From assembly GCA_002425405.1 (NCBI GenBank), contig DIME01000201.1, positions 1-40,210 of the forward strand: a stretch of DNA of 40,210 nucleotides, read 5' to 3'. Shown here piece by piece: positions 1 through 8,791 of the stretch (the first letter of the stretch is position 1; every line of letters starts with the position of its first letter). The notes beneath the pieces are model-generated. The model was not told where the DNA came from. It saw only the letters and a list, made by a program, of their open reading frames with translations, and searched no databases. Both the position numbers and the translations under genes were made by a program. The stretch comes from Candidatus Accumulibacter vicinus. Its GTDB lineage: Bacteria; Pseudomonadota; Gammaproteobacteria; Burkholderiales; Rhodocyclaceae.

Positions 1-2
1 TG

Positions 3-2390
3 AATCTCGGCCTCAATGACGACGCGGTTGCCGGACTGGCGAGCAAGGCTGGCAACGAACGTTTTGCCTGGGATTCGTACCGTCGTTTCGTACAGATGTA
101 TGGCGACGTGGTGATGGGCCTCAAACCGGTATCGAAACAGGAACACGATCCCTTCGAAGTGGTCATCGACGCGCTCAAGGAGAAAAAGGGCGTACAGCTC
201 GATACCGAACTCGACACCAATGACCTCAAGGAACTGGTGCTGCGTTTCAAGGGACTGATTCGTGCTCGGGTCGGCCGCGAGTTCCCGACCGATCCCTGGG
301 AACAGCTGTGGGGTGCGGTGATGGCCGTTTTCCAGAGCTGGAACAACGACCGCGCCAAGGTCTACCGCGAACTGAACGACATCCCCGACTCCTGGGGTAC
401 GGCCGTGAATGTACAGGCCATGGTCTTCGGAAATCTGGGCGATCAAAGCGGCACCGGCGTCGCCTTCACGCGCGATGCAGGCACTGGTGAAGACCTGTTC
501 AACGGTGAATTCCTGGTCAATGCACAGGGAGAAGACGTCGTTGCCGGGACCCGTACACCGCAACAGATCACTCTCGAGGGGTCGCGCCGCTGGGCACAGC
601 TGGCACTGGTCAGCGAAGAGGAACGCCGCAGCAGGTTCCCGTCGCTCGAGGAACTGATGCCCGACATCTACCGGCAACTCCTGCAGGCGGAAACAACGCT
701 CGAGAACCATTACCGGGACATGCAGGACGTCGAGTTCACGATCCAGGAAGGCCGCCTGTGGATGCTCCAGACGCGCAACGGCAAGCGCACCGGTGCGGCC
801 ATGGTGCGCATCGCCATGCAGATGCTCAAGCAAGGCATGATCGATGAAAAGGAGGCCTTGCGACGGGTTGACCCGGAACGTTTGAACGAGCTTCTGCATC
901 CGGTTTTCGATCCGGCAGCGATCAAGAAGGCCCGCTCCATCGCGCATGGCCTGCCGGCTTCTCCGGGCGCGGCAACCGGACAGATCGTCTTCTTTGCCGA
1001 TGAAGCCGAGGAGTGGGTCAGAAAGGGCAGGACCGTGATCCTGGTTCGTCAGGAAACGTCACCCGAAGACCTGCGCGGCATGAGCGTCGCCAAGGGAATC
1101 CTCACCGCTCGCGGTGGCATGACCTCGCACGCGGCCGTCGTCGCGCGTGGCATGGGCAAATGCTGCATCTCCGGCGCGGGCGCCGTACGGGTCGATTACC
1201 ACGCACGTTCGATGTCGATCGGCGACCAGATTTACAGGGAAGGTGACTGGATCTCGCTCGATGGTTCAACCGGTGAAGTCTACGAGGGTCAGATACCGAC
1301 CAAGGAAGCCGAACTCACCGGCGACTTCGGTGCCTTGATGGAACTGACCGACCGCTACAAGCGGCTCGGTGTGCGCGCCAATGCCGACACCCCCGATGAC
1401 GCCAAGGTGGCGCGCAATTTCGGTGCCAAGGGCATCGGCCTGTGCCGCACCGAACACATGTTCTTCGAGGGCGACCGCATCAAGGCGGTTCGCGAAATGA
1501 TCCTCGCCGATGACGAAGCCGGTCGGCGGCGAGCGCTGGCCAAACTGCTGCCGATGCAGCGCGGCGACTTCGAAGGCCTGTTCCGCGAGATGAGTGGTCT
1601 GCCAGTCACCATCCGCCTGCTCGATCCACCGCTGCACGAGTTCGTCCCGCACGATGAAGAAAACCAGCGGATCATGGCCCACGAGATGAATGTACCGCTG
1701 GGCGTAATCAAGATGCGTGTCGACGATCTGCATGAGTTCAACCCGATGATGGGTCACCGCGGCTGCCGCCTCGGCATCACCTACCCGGAAATCACCGAAA
1801 TGCAGACGCGCGCGATCCTCGAAGCGGGCCTCAACATGAAGGCCAAGGGTTTCGACGTCAAGGCCGAAATCATGATTCCGCTGGTCGGAACGGTCCGTGA
1901 ATTCAACGCCCAGGCCAAGGTCATTCGCCAGACGGCAGCGGCGGTCTTTGCCGAGCGCGGCGAGAAACTCGACTACCTGCTCGGTACGATGATCGAAACG
2001 CCACGCGCCGCCCTGATCGCCGACAGCATCGGCGGACAGGCGGAGTTCTTCTCGTTCGGCACCAACGACCTGACGCAGATGACCATGGGCTTCTCGCGCG
2101 ATGACGCCGGCAAGTTCCTGCCCAGCTATCTGAAAGACGGCATGTACGAGCAGGATCCTTTCCAGTCGATCGACCAGAAAGGCGTCGGACTGCTGGTCAA
2201 GATGGCTGTCGAGAAAGGTCGTTCGGTACGTCCGGGAATCAAGCTGGGCGTCTGCGGCGAGCACGGTGGTGACCCGGCTTCGGTCGCGTTCTTCCACCGG
2301 ACGGGTCTCGATTACGTCAGTTGCTCGCCGTTCCGGGTACCGCTGGCCCGCCTAGCTGCAGCGCAATCGGCCCTCGACGACAGCAAGTAA
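3..2390 (+). CDS. ppdK: Pyruvate phosphate dikinase, 5'-truncated by the window edge
   Basis: Interconverts pyruvate, ATP and phosphate with PEP, AMP and pyrophosphate in the cytoplasm. The frame is open from base 3 (NLGLND, then RRFVQMYGDVVMG), so about 100 N-terminal residues of a roughly 890-residue family lie outside; the ATG at 96 is internal. In order one sees the end of the nucleotide-binding domain (LWMLQTRNGKRT), the phosphohistidine domain with GGMTSHAAVVARGMG (catalytic His codon 1128-1130, Thr two residues before it), and the PEP/pyruvate barrel with GIGLCRTEHMFF, FGTNDLTQMTMGFSRDDAGK and the C-terminal GVCGEHGGDP. TSHAA plus the long barrel distinguishes it from PEP synthase. The reading frame is intact to TAA. 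Direction of flux cannot be seen; a gluconeogenic or PPi-linked role is inferred. A DUF299 regulator lies at 12759-13610. Confidence 0.97.
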   Translation, partial: NLGLNDDAVAGLASKAGNERFAWDSYRRFVQMYGDVVMGLKPVSKQEHDPFEVVIDALKEKKGVQLDTELDTNDLKELVLRFKGLIRARVGREFPTDPWEQLWGAVMAVFQSWNNDRAKVYRELNDIPDSWGTAVNVQAMVFGNLGDQSGTGVAFTRDAGTGEDLFNGEFLVNAQGEDVVAGTRTPQQITLEGSRRWAQLALVSEEERRSRFPSLEELMPDIYRQLLQAETTLENHYRDMQDVEFTIQEGRLWMLQTRNGKRTGAAMVRIAMQMLKQGMIDEKEALRRVDPERLNELLHPVFDPAAIKKARSIAHGLPASPGAATGQIVFFADEAEEWVRKGRTVILVRQETSPEDLRGMSVAKGILTARGGMTSHAAVVARGMGKCCISGAGAVRVDYHARSMSIGDQIYREGDWISLDGSTGEVYEGQIPTKEAELTGDFGALMELTDRYKRLGVRANADTPDDAKVARNFGAKGIGLCRTEHMFFEGDRIKAVREMILADDEAGRRRALAKLLPMQRGDFEGLFREMSGLPVTIRLLDPPLHEFVPHDEENQRIMAHEMNVPLGVIKMRVDDLHEFNPMMGHRGCRLGITYPEITEMQTRAILEAGLNMKAKGFDVKAEIMIPLVGTVREFNAQAKVIRQTAAAVFAERGEKLDYLLGTMIETPRAALIADSIGGQAEFFSFGTNDLTQMTMGFSRDDAGKFLPSYLKDGMYEQDPFQSIDQKGVGLLVKMAVEKGRSVRPGIKLGVCGEHGGDPASVAFFHRTGLDYVSCSPFRVPLARLAAAQSALDDSK

Positions 2391-2401
2391 CCTGGTTCAA
2401 C

Positions 2402-2434
2402 AAGCCCGGCACCTGGTTGGTGCCGGGGCTTTTC
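2402..2434 (+). terminator. Terminator hairpin 1 after ppdK
   Basis: AAGCCCGGCACC (2402-2413) pairs with GGTGCCGGGGCTT (2419-2431) with one bulged G and a 5-nt loop, followed by a short T/C run. It lies 11 nt after the ppdK stop. Confidence 0.7.
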
Positions 2435-2441
2435 CTCTCCC

Positions 2442-2471
2442 GACACCTCTGGCCTGCCAGAGGTGTCTTTT
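2442..2471 (+). terminator. Terminator hairpin 2, tandem to the first
   Basis: A perfect 11-bp stem, GACACCTCTGG (2442-2452) with CCAGAGGTGTC (2457-2467), loop CCTG, followed directly by TTTT. It ends 10 nt before the tgt ATG, so it could equally be a leader structure of tgt. Confidence 0.7.
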
Positions 2472-2481
2472 CATTGCTCAC

Positions 2482-3591
2482 ATGAACTTTGAACTTCTCG
2501 CCAGCCATGGCGAGGCCCGTCGAGGCCGCCTCAGCCTCGCTCATGGCCGCATCGAAACCCCCGTCTTCATGCCGGTCGGCACCTATGGAACGGTCAAGGC
2601 GATGACCCCGCGCGACCTCATCGAGACCGGCGCGCAAATCTGTCTGGGCAACACCTTCCATCTCTGGCTGCGCCCCGGTCTGGAGGTCATCGCCGCACAT
2701 GCCGGCCTGCACCGCTTCATGGGCTGGAACGGCCCGATTCTCACCGACTCCGGTGGCTTCCAGGTATTTTCGCTGGGTGCGCTGCGCAAGATCAGCGAAG
2801 AGGGAGTGCGCTTCCAGTCGCCGATCAACGGCGACCGCCTGTTGCTGACCCCTGAAGAATCGATGCGTATCCAGCATGTCCTCGATTCAGATATCGTCAT
2901 GATCCTTGACGAATGCACGCCCTACCCTGCCACCCGTTCCGAAGCGGCCAGTTCGATGCGGCTGTCGCTGCGCTGGGCCAGGCGCTCGCGTCTGCAGCAC
3001 GATCAACTGGGGAACAGCAACGCGCTGTTCGGAATCGTGCAGGGCGGCATGTATGAAGACCTGCGGGACGAATCGTTGGCCGGGCTGGCCGAAATCGGCT
3101 TCGATGGCTTTGCTCTCGGCGGGCTGTCAGTCGGCGAACCGAAGCACGAAATGGCGCGCATCCTCACCCACAGCACGCCGCGTCTGCCGCAAAACAAGCC
3201 GCGCTATCTGATGGGGGTGGGTACACCGGAGGATCTGGTAGCTGCCGTACAGGCTGGAATCGACCTGTTCGATTGCGTTCTACCAACGCGTAACGCGCGC
3301 AATGGCCATTTCTTCACTCGCCATGGCGACATCCGGATCCGCAATGCCAAACACAAGAACGACCCCCAGCCGCTTGACGAAAGCTGCGCGTGCTATACCT
3401 GCCGAAACTTTTCGCGCGCCTACCTGCACCACCTCAACCGTGTCGGCGAGATTCTCGCCGCGCAGCTCGGCACGCTGCACAACCTGCACTACTACCACCA
3501 ATTGATGAACGAGTTGCGTGATGCGATTTCCGCCGGCACGCTTCCCGCAATAGTGGCCGCTTTCCATAGCGGGCGTCGTCAGCAGAGTTGA
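2482..3591 (+). CDS. tgt: Queuine tRNA-ribosyltransferase (tRNA-guanine transglycosylase)
   Basis: Exchanges guanine-34 of GUN-anticodon tRNAs for preQ1, a step of queuosine synthesis. The 369-residue length is usual for bacterial Tgt. Key residues fall at the Escherichia coli numbers: D89 in TDSGGFQVFS, nucleophile D264 in DLFDCVLPTRNARNG, and zinc ligands C302, C304, C307 (CACYTC) and H333. The start at 2482 gives the canonical MNFELL amino end, but no good Shine-Dalgarno precedes it. It heads the conserved tgt-yajC-secD-secF order. queA, often upstream, is absent here: ppdK and two terminators occupy that place. Function is firm. Confidence 0.97.
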   Translation: MNFELLASHGEARRGRLSLAHGRIETPVFMPVGTYGTVKAMTPRDLIETGAQICLGNTFHLWLRPGLEVIAAHAGLHRFMGWNGPILTDSGGFQVFSLGALRKISEEGVRFQSPINGDRLLLTPEESMRIQHVLDSDIVMILDECTPYPATRSEAASSMRLSLRWARRSRLQHDQLGNSNALFGIVQGGMYEDLRDESLAGLAEIGFDGFALGGLSVGEPKHEMARILTHSTPRLPQNKPRYLMGVGTPEDLVAAVQAGIDLFDCVLPTRNARNGHFFTRHGDIRIRNAKHKNDPQPLDESCACYTCRNFSRAYLHHLNRVGEILAAQLGTLHNLHYYHQLMNELRDAISAGTLPAIVAAFHSGRRQQS

Positions 3592-3598
3592 ACGGTAG

Positions 3599-3607
3599 TG
3601 GTACAAT
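3599..3607 (+). promoter_or_regulatory. Candidate extended -10 promoter for yajC-secDF
   Basis: TGGTACAAT (TGn plus TACAAT) lies just after the tgt stop and about 40 nt before the yajC start. No convincing -35 is seen. It would let yajC-secDF be transcribed independently of tgt. Confidence 0.3.
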
Positions 3608-3646
3608 CGCCGGCTCAATTCAAACATTCTGCCATAGGAGACTGAT

Positions 3647-3973
3647 GTGCTGATCAGCACCGCCCACGCCCAACAAGCTGCCGCCACCGACCCAATGGGC
3701 GGCTTCATGCAGCTGCTGCCGATCATCCTGATGTTCGTCGTCCTCTACTTCCTGATGATTCGCCCGCAAATGAAGCGTGCGAAGGAACACAAGGCGCTGA
3801 TCGAGGCCCTTGTCAAGGGCGATGAAGTCGTCACCGGCGGCGGCATTGCCGGCCGTGTCACACGGGTCAGCGACAACTTCCTGACTCTCGAGGTTGCCCC
3901 TGCCGTCGAAATCCAGGTACAGAAGCAGGCCGTTACGGTGCTTCTGCCCAAAGGAACGCTGAAGGCGCTCTAG
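3647..3973 (+). CDS. yajC: Sec translocon accessory subunit YajC
   Basis: Small inner-membrane partner of the SecDF complex, which aids late steps of Sec-dependent export. The 108-residue protein has one transmembrane segment (about residues 23-41, LLPIILMFVVLYFLMIRP) followed by the typical basic QMKRAKEHK stretch and a cytoplasmic domain with GDEVVTGGGIAGRV. The start is a GTG at 3647: a GGAG at 3637-3640 sits 6 nt upstream, and the overlapping ATG at 3645 hits a stop after two codons. It is followed by secD after 65 nt, as in most proteobacteria. Confidence 0.95.
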   Translation: MLISTAHAQQAAATDPMGGFMQLLPIILMFVVLYFLMIRPQMKRAKEHKALIEALVKGDEVVTGGGIAGRVTRVSDNFLTLEVAPAVEIQVQKQAVTVLLPKGTLKAL

Positions 3974-4038
3974 CCACCCTGCGGGCGGCTTGCCTTGCAA
4001 GTCGCACCCGCGTCATCTGAACGCAAGCCTCCATATCC

Positions 4039-5925
4039 ATGAATCGTTATCCGCTCTGGAAATACCTCATCGTCGCCTTCGCAGTGCTTTTCGGCCTGGT
4101 GTACACCCTGCCGAACTTCTTCGGCGAATCCCCAGCGGTTCAGGTTTCCAGTGCCAAGGCCACGCTCAAGGTGGATGAGAAGACCCGCGAACGCGTCGCC
4201 AGCGGCCTGCAGACGGCAGGCATCGAGCACAGCGGGATCTTCCTCGACAGCAACGGTGTCAAGGTGCGTCTGCGGAGCACGGATACCCAGTTGCAAGCCA
4301 AAGATCTGCTGGAAAAGCAGTTCAACCCCGATGCCAGTAATCCACAGTATGTGGTCGCACTGAATCTGCTGTCGAGTTCGCCGCAGTGGCTGAGCAGTTT
4401 GCACGCCTTGCCGATGTATCTCGGTCTGGACCTGCGTGGAGGTGTTCATTTCCTGCTGCAGGTCGATATGAAGGGGGCCATCACCAAACGCCTCGACGCG
4501 ATCAGTGGCGACCTGCGCACGCTACTGCGCGACAAGACCATCCGTCACGCCGGAATCATCCGTGAAGGCGAGCGGGTGGTGATTCGCTTCCGCGACCACG
4601 AGACGCGCAGCAAGGCGCGCATCGCTCTCGAGGACAACCAATCCGACCTGCTCCTGGCTGACCAGGGAGAGGGCGATGAGTTGAAGCTGGTCGCGACGCT
4701 CAAGCCCGAAGCGATCAAACGCATCCAGGAATTCGCGATCAAGCAGAACATGACCACCCTGCACAATCGGATCAACGAACTCGGCGTCGCTGAACCGGTG
4801 ATCGCCCAGCAGGGCGCCGACCGCATCGTTGTACAGTTGCCGGGGGTGCAGGACACGGCCAAGGCGAAGGACATTCTCGGCCGCACCGCGACGCTGGAGA
4901 TCCGCATGGTCGATGACACCCCCGGCGCCATCGAAGCAGCGCAGGCCGGCGGTCAGCCACCTTTGGGCGCTGAACTCTATGTGGAACGTGGCGGTATGCC
5001 GCTGCTGGTCAAGAAACAGGTGGTGCTGACCGGCGAACGACTCACCGACGCGCAGCCGGGTTTCGACAACCAGACACATGAGCCCGCCGTCCACCTGACT
5101 CTCGACTCGGCCGGTGCCCGCATCTTCAAGGACATCACGCGCGACAATGTCGGCAAACGCATGGCCATCGTACTGGTCGAAAAAGGCAAGGGCGAAGTCG
5201 TCACCGCGCCGGTCATCCGGGCCGAGATCGGCGGCGGTCGCGTGCAGATTTCCGGCCGCATGAGCACCGTCGAAGCCAATGATACGGCGCTGCTGCTGCG
5301 TGCCGGTTCGCTTGCGGCACCAATGGAGATCATCGAGGAACGTACCATCGGCCCGAGCCTCGGGGCCGAGAACATCAAGAAGGGTTTTCTGTCGACGATG
5401 TGGGGGTTTGCAGCGATTGCCGCATTCATGATCGCCTACTACATGCTCTTTGGTCTGGTTTCGGTGATCGCCCTGGCATCCAACCTGCTTTTCCTGGTCG
5501 CCCTGCTCTCCCTGCTGCAAGCGACGCTGACCCTGCCGGGAATCGCTGCCATCGCGCTGGCGCTGGGCATGGCGATCGACGCCAACGTCCTGATCAACGA
5601 GCGGATCCGCGAAGAACTGCGCAATGGCTCGACGCCACAAGCGGCGATTCATACCGGTTACGAGCGTGCCTTCGGGACAATTCTCGACTCCAATATCACG
5701 ACGCTGATTGCCGGCATCGCCTTGCTGATTTTCGGATCCGGGCCGGTCCGTGGCTTCGCGGTGGTGCATTGTCTGGGAATTCTTACCTCCCTGTTCTCGG
5801 CGGTGGTCGTCTCACGGGCGTTGATCAACCTGATCTACGGCCGTCGGCGCAAGGTCGAATCGCTGGCCATCGGCCAGATCTGGAAACCGGCCAACAGCGT
5901 AGCGAACACCGGCGCAGCCAAATAG
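4039..5925 (+). CDS. secD: Protein translocase subunit SecD
   Basis: Inner-membrane RND-type subunit that, with SecF, uses the proton gradient to pull exported proteins out of SecYEG. 628 residues, close to the usual proteobacterial length. Transmembrane helix 1 is at about residues 7-27; the P1 head carries the SecD signature GLDLRGGVHFLLQVD (about 129-143); a large periplasmic region follows; five C-terminal helices (about 455-610) include GMAIDANVLINERIREE with the conserved acidic residue of helix 4. The frame is intact. secF begins 12 nt after the stop, so the two are co-transcribed. Confidence 0.97.
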   Translation: MNRYPLWKYLIVAFAVLFGLVYTLPNFFGESPAVQVSSAKATLKVDEKTRERVASGLQTAGIEHSGIFLDSNGVKVRLRSTDTQLQAKDLLEKQFNPDASNPQYVVALNLLSSSPQWLSSLHALPMYLGLDLRGGVHFLLQVDMKGAITKRLDAISGDLRTLLRDKTIRHAGIIREGERVVIRFRDHETRSKARIALEDNQSDLLLADQGEGDELKLVATLKPEAIKRIQEFAIKQNMTTLHNRINELGVAEPVIAQQGADRIVVQLPGVQDTAKAKDILGRTATLEIRMVDDTPGAIEAAQAGGQPPLGAELYVERGGMPLLVKKQVVLTGERLTDAQPGFDNQTHEPAVHLTLDSAGARIFKDITRDNVGKRMAIVLVEKGKGEVVTAPVIRAEIGGGRVQISGRMSTVEANDTALLLRAGSLAAPMEIIEERTIGPSLGAENIKKGFLSTMWGFAAIAAFMIAYYMLFGLVSVIALASNLLFLVALLSLLQATLTLPGIAAIALALGMAIDANVLINERIREELRNGSTPQAAIHTGYERAFGTILDSNITTLIAGIALLIFGSGPVRGFAVVHCLGILTSLFSAVVVSRALINLIYGRRRKVESLAIGQIWKPANSVANTGAAK

Positions 5926-5937
5926 GAACACACACAG

Positions 5938-6882
5938 ATGGAATTTTTCCGGATCAGTAAAGACATCCCGTTCATGCGGCATGCCCTGGTATTCAATATC
6001 ATCTCGCTTTTGACCTTCCTGCTGGCCGTGTTTTTCCTTTTCAGCCGTGGCCTGCATCTCTCGGTCGAGTTCACTGGCGGAACGCTGATCGAACTCAACT
6101 ATGCGCAGGCGGCCGATCTGGAAAAAGTCCGAGACGGCCTTGGCAAGGCGGGCTACACTGATCTCTCGGTACAGAATTTCGGTTCCAGTCAGGATGTTCT
6201 GATTCGCCTGCCCCTCAAGGCCGAGCAGAACACCGCCAAGATCGGCGAGGCCGTGATGCAGTCCCTCGCCACCGAAGCGCCGGGCGCGACCCTGCGCCGG
6301 GTCGAGTTCGTCGGCCCGCAGGTTGGCAAGGAGCTGGCGGAAAACGGCGCCCTGGCGCTCTTGCTGGTAGTCATCGGCATCGTCGTCTACCTGGCTTTTC
6401 GCTTCGAGTGGCGTTTTTCGGTGTCAGCAATCATCGCCAATCTGCATGATGTAATCATCATTCTCGGTTTCTTTGCCTTTTTCCAGTGGGAATTCTCACT
6501 TTCGGTGTTGGCAGCCGTACTGGCCGTCCTTGGCTACTCGGTCAACGAGTCGGTCGTCGTTTTCGACCGCGTCCGCGAGACCTTCAAGAAAGTCCGTGGA
6601 CTCACCACACCGCAGGTGCTCGACCACGCGATCACCAGCACCATTTCGCGAACCATCATCACGCATGCCTCGACGCAAATGATGGTGCTGTCGATGCTGC
6701 TCTTCGGTGGCGAGACCTTGTATTACTTCGCCCTGGCACTGACCATCGGCATCTGTTTCGGCATCTATTCGTCCGTGCTGGTGGCAAGTCCGCTGGTGAT
6801 GTGGCTCGGCGTCTCGCGCGAGCAGTTCATCAGGCCCAAGAAGCAGATCGAAGGTGCCAATGATGAGGGTGCCGTCGTTTAG
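5938..6882 (+). CDS. secF: Protein translocase subunit SecF
   Basis: Partner of SecD in the export-assisting membrane complex. 314 residues with six predicted transmembrane helices: helix 1 near residues 17-37, the periplasmic part beginning LSVEFTGGTLIELNY (the SecF signature), then helices from about residue 135. GYSVNESVVVFDRVRE is the conserved helix-4 region. AGGAAC about 10 nt upstream serves as ribosome site. The TAG stop (6880-6882) is immediately followed by the ATG of the next gene, which suggests translational coupling. Confidence 0.97.
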   Translation: MEFFRISKDIPFMRHALVFNIISLLTFLLAVFFLFSRGLHLSVEFTGGTLIELNYAQAADLEKVRDGLGKAGYTDLSVQNFGSSQDVLIRLPLKAEQNTAKIGEAVMQSLATEAPGATLRRVEFVGPQVGKELAENGALALLLVVIGIVVYLAFRFEWRFSVSAIIANLHDVIIILGFFAFFQWEFSLSVLAAVLAVLGYSVNESVVVFDRVRETFKKVRGLTTPQVLDHAITSTISRTIITHASTQMMVLSMLLFGGETLYYFALALTIGICFGIYSSVLVASPLVMWLGVSREQFIRPKKQIEGANDEGAVV

Positions 6883-7302
6883 ATGACCCGGTTTCGAGCG
6901 AGCATTACGTTGATCCGAGCTGGTTCAAGATTTGTGGCACCGAGAATCGTGGCCTTTGCCCTGTTCACGCTCACGATGTCTGCCTGCACGAGCACCCGTT
7001 ATGAATATGTGTTGCCGGCTACCGAACCGGGTCGCATCTGCATTACGCACTGTGCGGGTGTTCAGGAGACCTGTCGTGGCAACGAAATGCAGCGAGCTCA
7101 GTGGGACAAGGCGGACTGTGAACGGCGTAATGAATCGACCTACCATCATTGCATTTCCCGTGCCAGCAACAAGAATGATGTCAAGAAGTGTGACAAGCAG
7201 CGCGGCTATTGTTCGGCCACCGAAAGCACCTGGCGTTGCGAAGAGGACTATCGCCGGTGTTTCGTGAACTGTGGCGGCAGGATATATACCCATATCGAGT
7301 AG
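6883..7302 (+). CDS. Small Cys-rich putative lipoprotein, function unknown
   Basis: I do not recognise a family. 139 residues; a long amino end (RASITLIRAGSRFVAPR) leads into a hydrophobic stretch ending LTMSAC, a plausible but imperfect lipobox with Cys35 as the lipidated residue (Met at -3 is unusual). The mature part has ten further cysteines, many in CxxxC-like spacing (RICITHC, RRCFVNC), and is charged, so several disulfides in the periplasm are likely. The ATG abuts the secF stop with no gap, making it the last gene of the secDF transcript. A link to export or to envelope folding is only suggested by position. Convergent with alanine dehydrogenase. Confidence 0.72.
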   Translation: MTRFRASITLIRAGSRFVAPRIVAFALFTLTMSACTSTRYEYVLPATEPGRICITHCAGVQETCRGNEMQRAQWDKADCERRNESTYHHCISRASNKNDVKKCDKQRGYCSATESTWRCEEDYRRCFVNCGGRIYTHIE

Positions 7303-7336
7303 TAAGCCGCAACCGTTTCCCTCCCTTGCCGGGCGC

Positions 7337-7358
7337 ATTCCGGCTTGCACGCCGGAAT
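7337..7358. terminator. 8-bp perfect hairpin between convergent genes
   Basis: ATTCCGGC (7337-7344) and GCCGGAAT (7351-7358) with a 6-nt loop, 35 nt after the lipoprotein stop. There is no T-tract, so factor-independent termination is doubtful. Confidence 0.35.
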
Positions 7359-7404
7359 CGTTCGATGGGCGCAGAGCATGCACTGCAAATTCCCCATGTA
7401 CGCT

Positions 7405-7458
7405 CTTCCCGCCCGTGGGTGAGGGGAGGTTCGTGAGCCGCTAATACGACCTTCACAT
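7405..7458 (+). repeat. Dispersed intergenic palindromic repeat, copy A
   Basis: A G-rich GTGGGTGAGGGGAGG block is followed by TTCGTGAGCCGCTAATACGA and CCTTCACAT. It matches copy C at 19826-19885 over about 45 nt with scattered changes and is the most degenerate of three copies. It fills most of the otherwise empty space between the lipoprotein and ald. Confidence 0.55.
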
Positions 7459-7494
7459 GAACCTTCCCCTACCCTTCGGTCGTCGGGCCGAACC

Positions 7495-8613
7495 TTAGCC
7501 AGCGATCACCGACAGCGCATCGTGATAGTCGTAGTCGAGGTCCTCGGCGACCTCACGGCAGGTGACTTTTCCGAGGGCGACGTTGAGGCCATTGCGCAGG
7601 TGTGCGTCGTCCTGGAGCGCCTGCCGCCAGCCTTTGTCGGCAATCTGCAGTGCAAAAGGCAGAGTCGCGTTGTTGAGCGCATAGGTCGAGGTGCGTGGCA
7701 CGCCGCCCGGCATGTTGGCGACACAGTAATGCACGACGTTGCCGACCAGGTAGGTCGGATTGGCATGTGTCGTCGCCTTGGCCGTTTCGCAGCAGCCGCC
7801 CTGGTCGATGGCGACGTCGACGATCACCGAACCCGGCTTCATCGCCTCGACCATCTGGCGGGTGACCAGCTTGGGTGCAGCGGCGCCAGGGATCAGCACA
7901 CCACCGATGACCAGATCGGCGCGCAGCACATGCTGCTCGACGTTGTCCCGGTTGGAAAAGACGGTGATCACGCGCGCGCCAAGCAGGCGATCCATGCGCC
8001 GCAGCACATCAATGTTGCGATCGATGACCACCACCTGGGCACCGCTGCCCACTGCGATCTGCGCTGCATTCGAGCCGACGACACCGCCACCCAGGATGAC
8101 AATCCTGGCCGACGGCACGCCGGCGACGCCGCCGAGCAGGACACCCATGCCGCCATGCGCTTTTTCGAGGCAGTAGGCACCGGCCTGGACCGACAGGCGG
8201 CCGGCGACTTCGGACATTGGCGCCAGCAGTGGCAGGCCACCACCGGCCTGAGTGACCGTTTCGTAGGCGATACAGACCGCACCGCTCTTGACCAGATCGG
8301 CACACTGCGCCGGATCGGGCGCAAGATGCAGATAGGTATAGAGAATTTGCCCTTCGCGCAGCATCGCACGCTCCTCGGCCTGCGGTTCCTTGACCTTGAC
8401 AATCATTTCTGCACTGGCAAAAATCTCCGCAGCGGTGGGGGCAATGGCTGCGCCAGCCTTCTGGTAGACCTCGTCGGTGGCGCCAATACCTTTACCGGCG
8501 CCGGTTTCAACTGTCACCTGATGGCCGTGGGCGACCATTTCCCGGACCGATGACGGGGTCAGGCCAACGCGGTATTCGTGGTTCTTGATTTCTCTGGGTA
8601 CACCGATGTGCAT
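7495..8613 (-). CDS. ald: Alanine dehydrogenase (NAD-dependent)
   Basis: Reversibly deaminates L-alanine to pyruvate and ammonia with NAD. 372 residues, the family length. It starts MHIGVPREIKNHEYRVGLTP (Arg15 substrate binding), has Lys75 in VKVKEPQ and His96 in YTYLHLAPDP, the dinucleotide-binding loop ILGGGVVGSNAAQIAVGSGA, and VDVAIDQGGC with the conserved Asp near 270. AAGGAG sits 6 nt before the ATG on the minus strand. It is the last gene of a minus-strand run after the MFS transporter, from which it is separated by about 180 nt, so it probably has its own promoter. Pyruvate output ties it to the ppdK/maeB node. Confidence 0.96.
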   Translation of the reverse strand: MHIGVPREIKNHEYRVGLTPSSVREMVAHGHQVTVETGAGKGIGATDEVYQKAGAAIAPTAAEIFASAEMIVKVKEPQAEERAMLREGQILYTYLHLAPDPAQCADLVKSGAVCIAYETVTQAGGGLPLLAPMSEVAGRLSVQAGAYCLEKAHGGMGVLLGGVAGVPSARIVILGGGVVGSNAAQIAVGSGAQVVVIDRNIDVLRRMDRLLGARVITVFSNRDNVEQHVLRADLVIGGVLIPGAAAPKLVTRQMVEAMKPGSVIVDVAIDQGGCCETAKATTHANPTYLVGNVVHYCVANMPGGVPRTSTYALNNATLPFALQIADKGWRQALQDDAHLRNGLNVALGKVTCREVAEDLDYDYHDALSVIAG

Positions 8614-8761
8614 CTCCGTCTCCTTGCCAGTGGTTGCGAGCTGATCATCTTAGGCCATTTTTCAACGAACGGCGTTTTTTCGACTGCCGTCCCGGTGCCA
8701 GCAGGCCATCTCCCCCAAGCCCACAGCGGTTTCCATGAGACCGTCAGAACACCGCTGACTC

Positions 8762-8789
8762 GTGCGTCGCTGACGCGACTTTCAATTAA
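8762..8789 (+). repeat. Dispersed intergenic palindromic repeat, copy B (core only)
   Basis: GCGTCGCTGACGCGACTTTCA at 8764-8784 holds the same core as copy C (GTCGC, TGAC, GCGAC, then TTTCA and ATTAA). The G-rich half is missing. It lies in the 178-nt gap between ald and the MFS gene, where nothing else is evident apart from the ald ribosome site. Confidence 0.55.
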
Positions 8790-8791
8790 CG

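Noticed and set aside
1266..2297. Long open frame (343 codons) antisense to ppdK
   Set aside because: It is the shadow of a strongly conserved PPDK barrel; its translation has no recognisable domain and the composition is that of a high-GC antisense frame.
4522..5769. 415-codon open frame antisense to secD
   Set aside because: secD is intact and conserved in this region; the antisense product is rich in His, Gln, Arg and Asp without hydrophobic core, as usual for shadow frames.
7522..8553. 343-codon open frame antisense to ald
   Set aside because: All catalytic residues of alanine dehydrogenase are encoded on the other strand; no ribosome site or domain supports the plus-strand reading.
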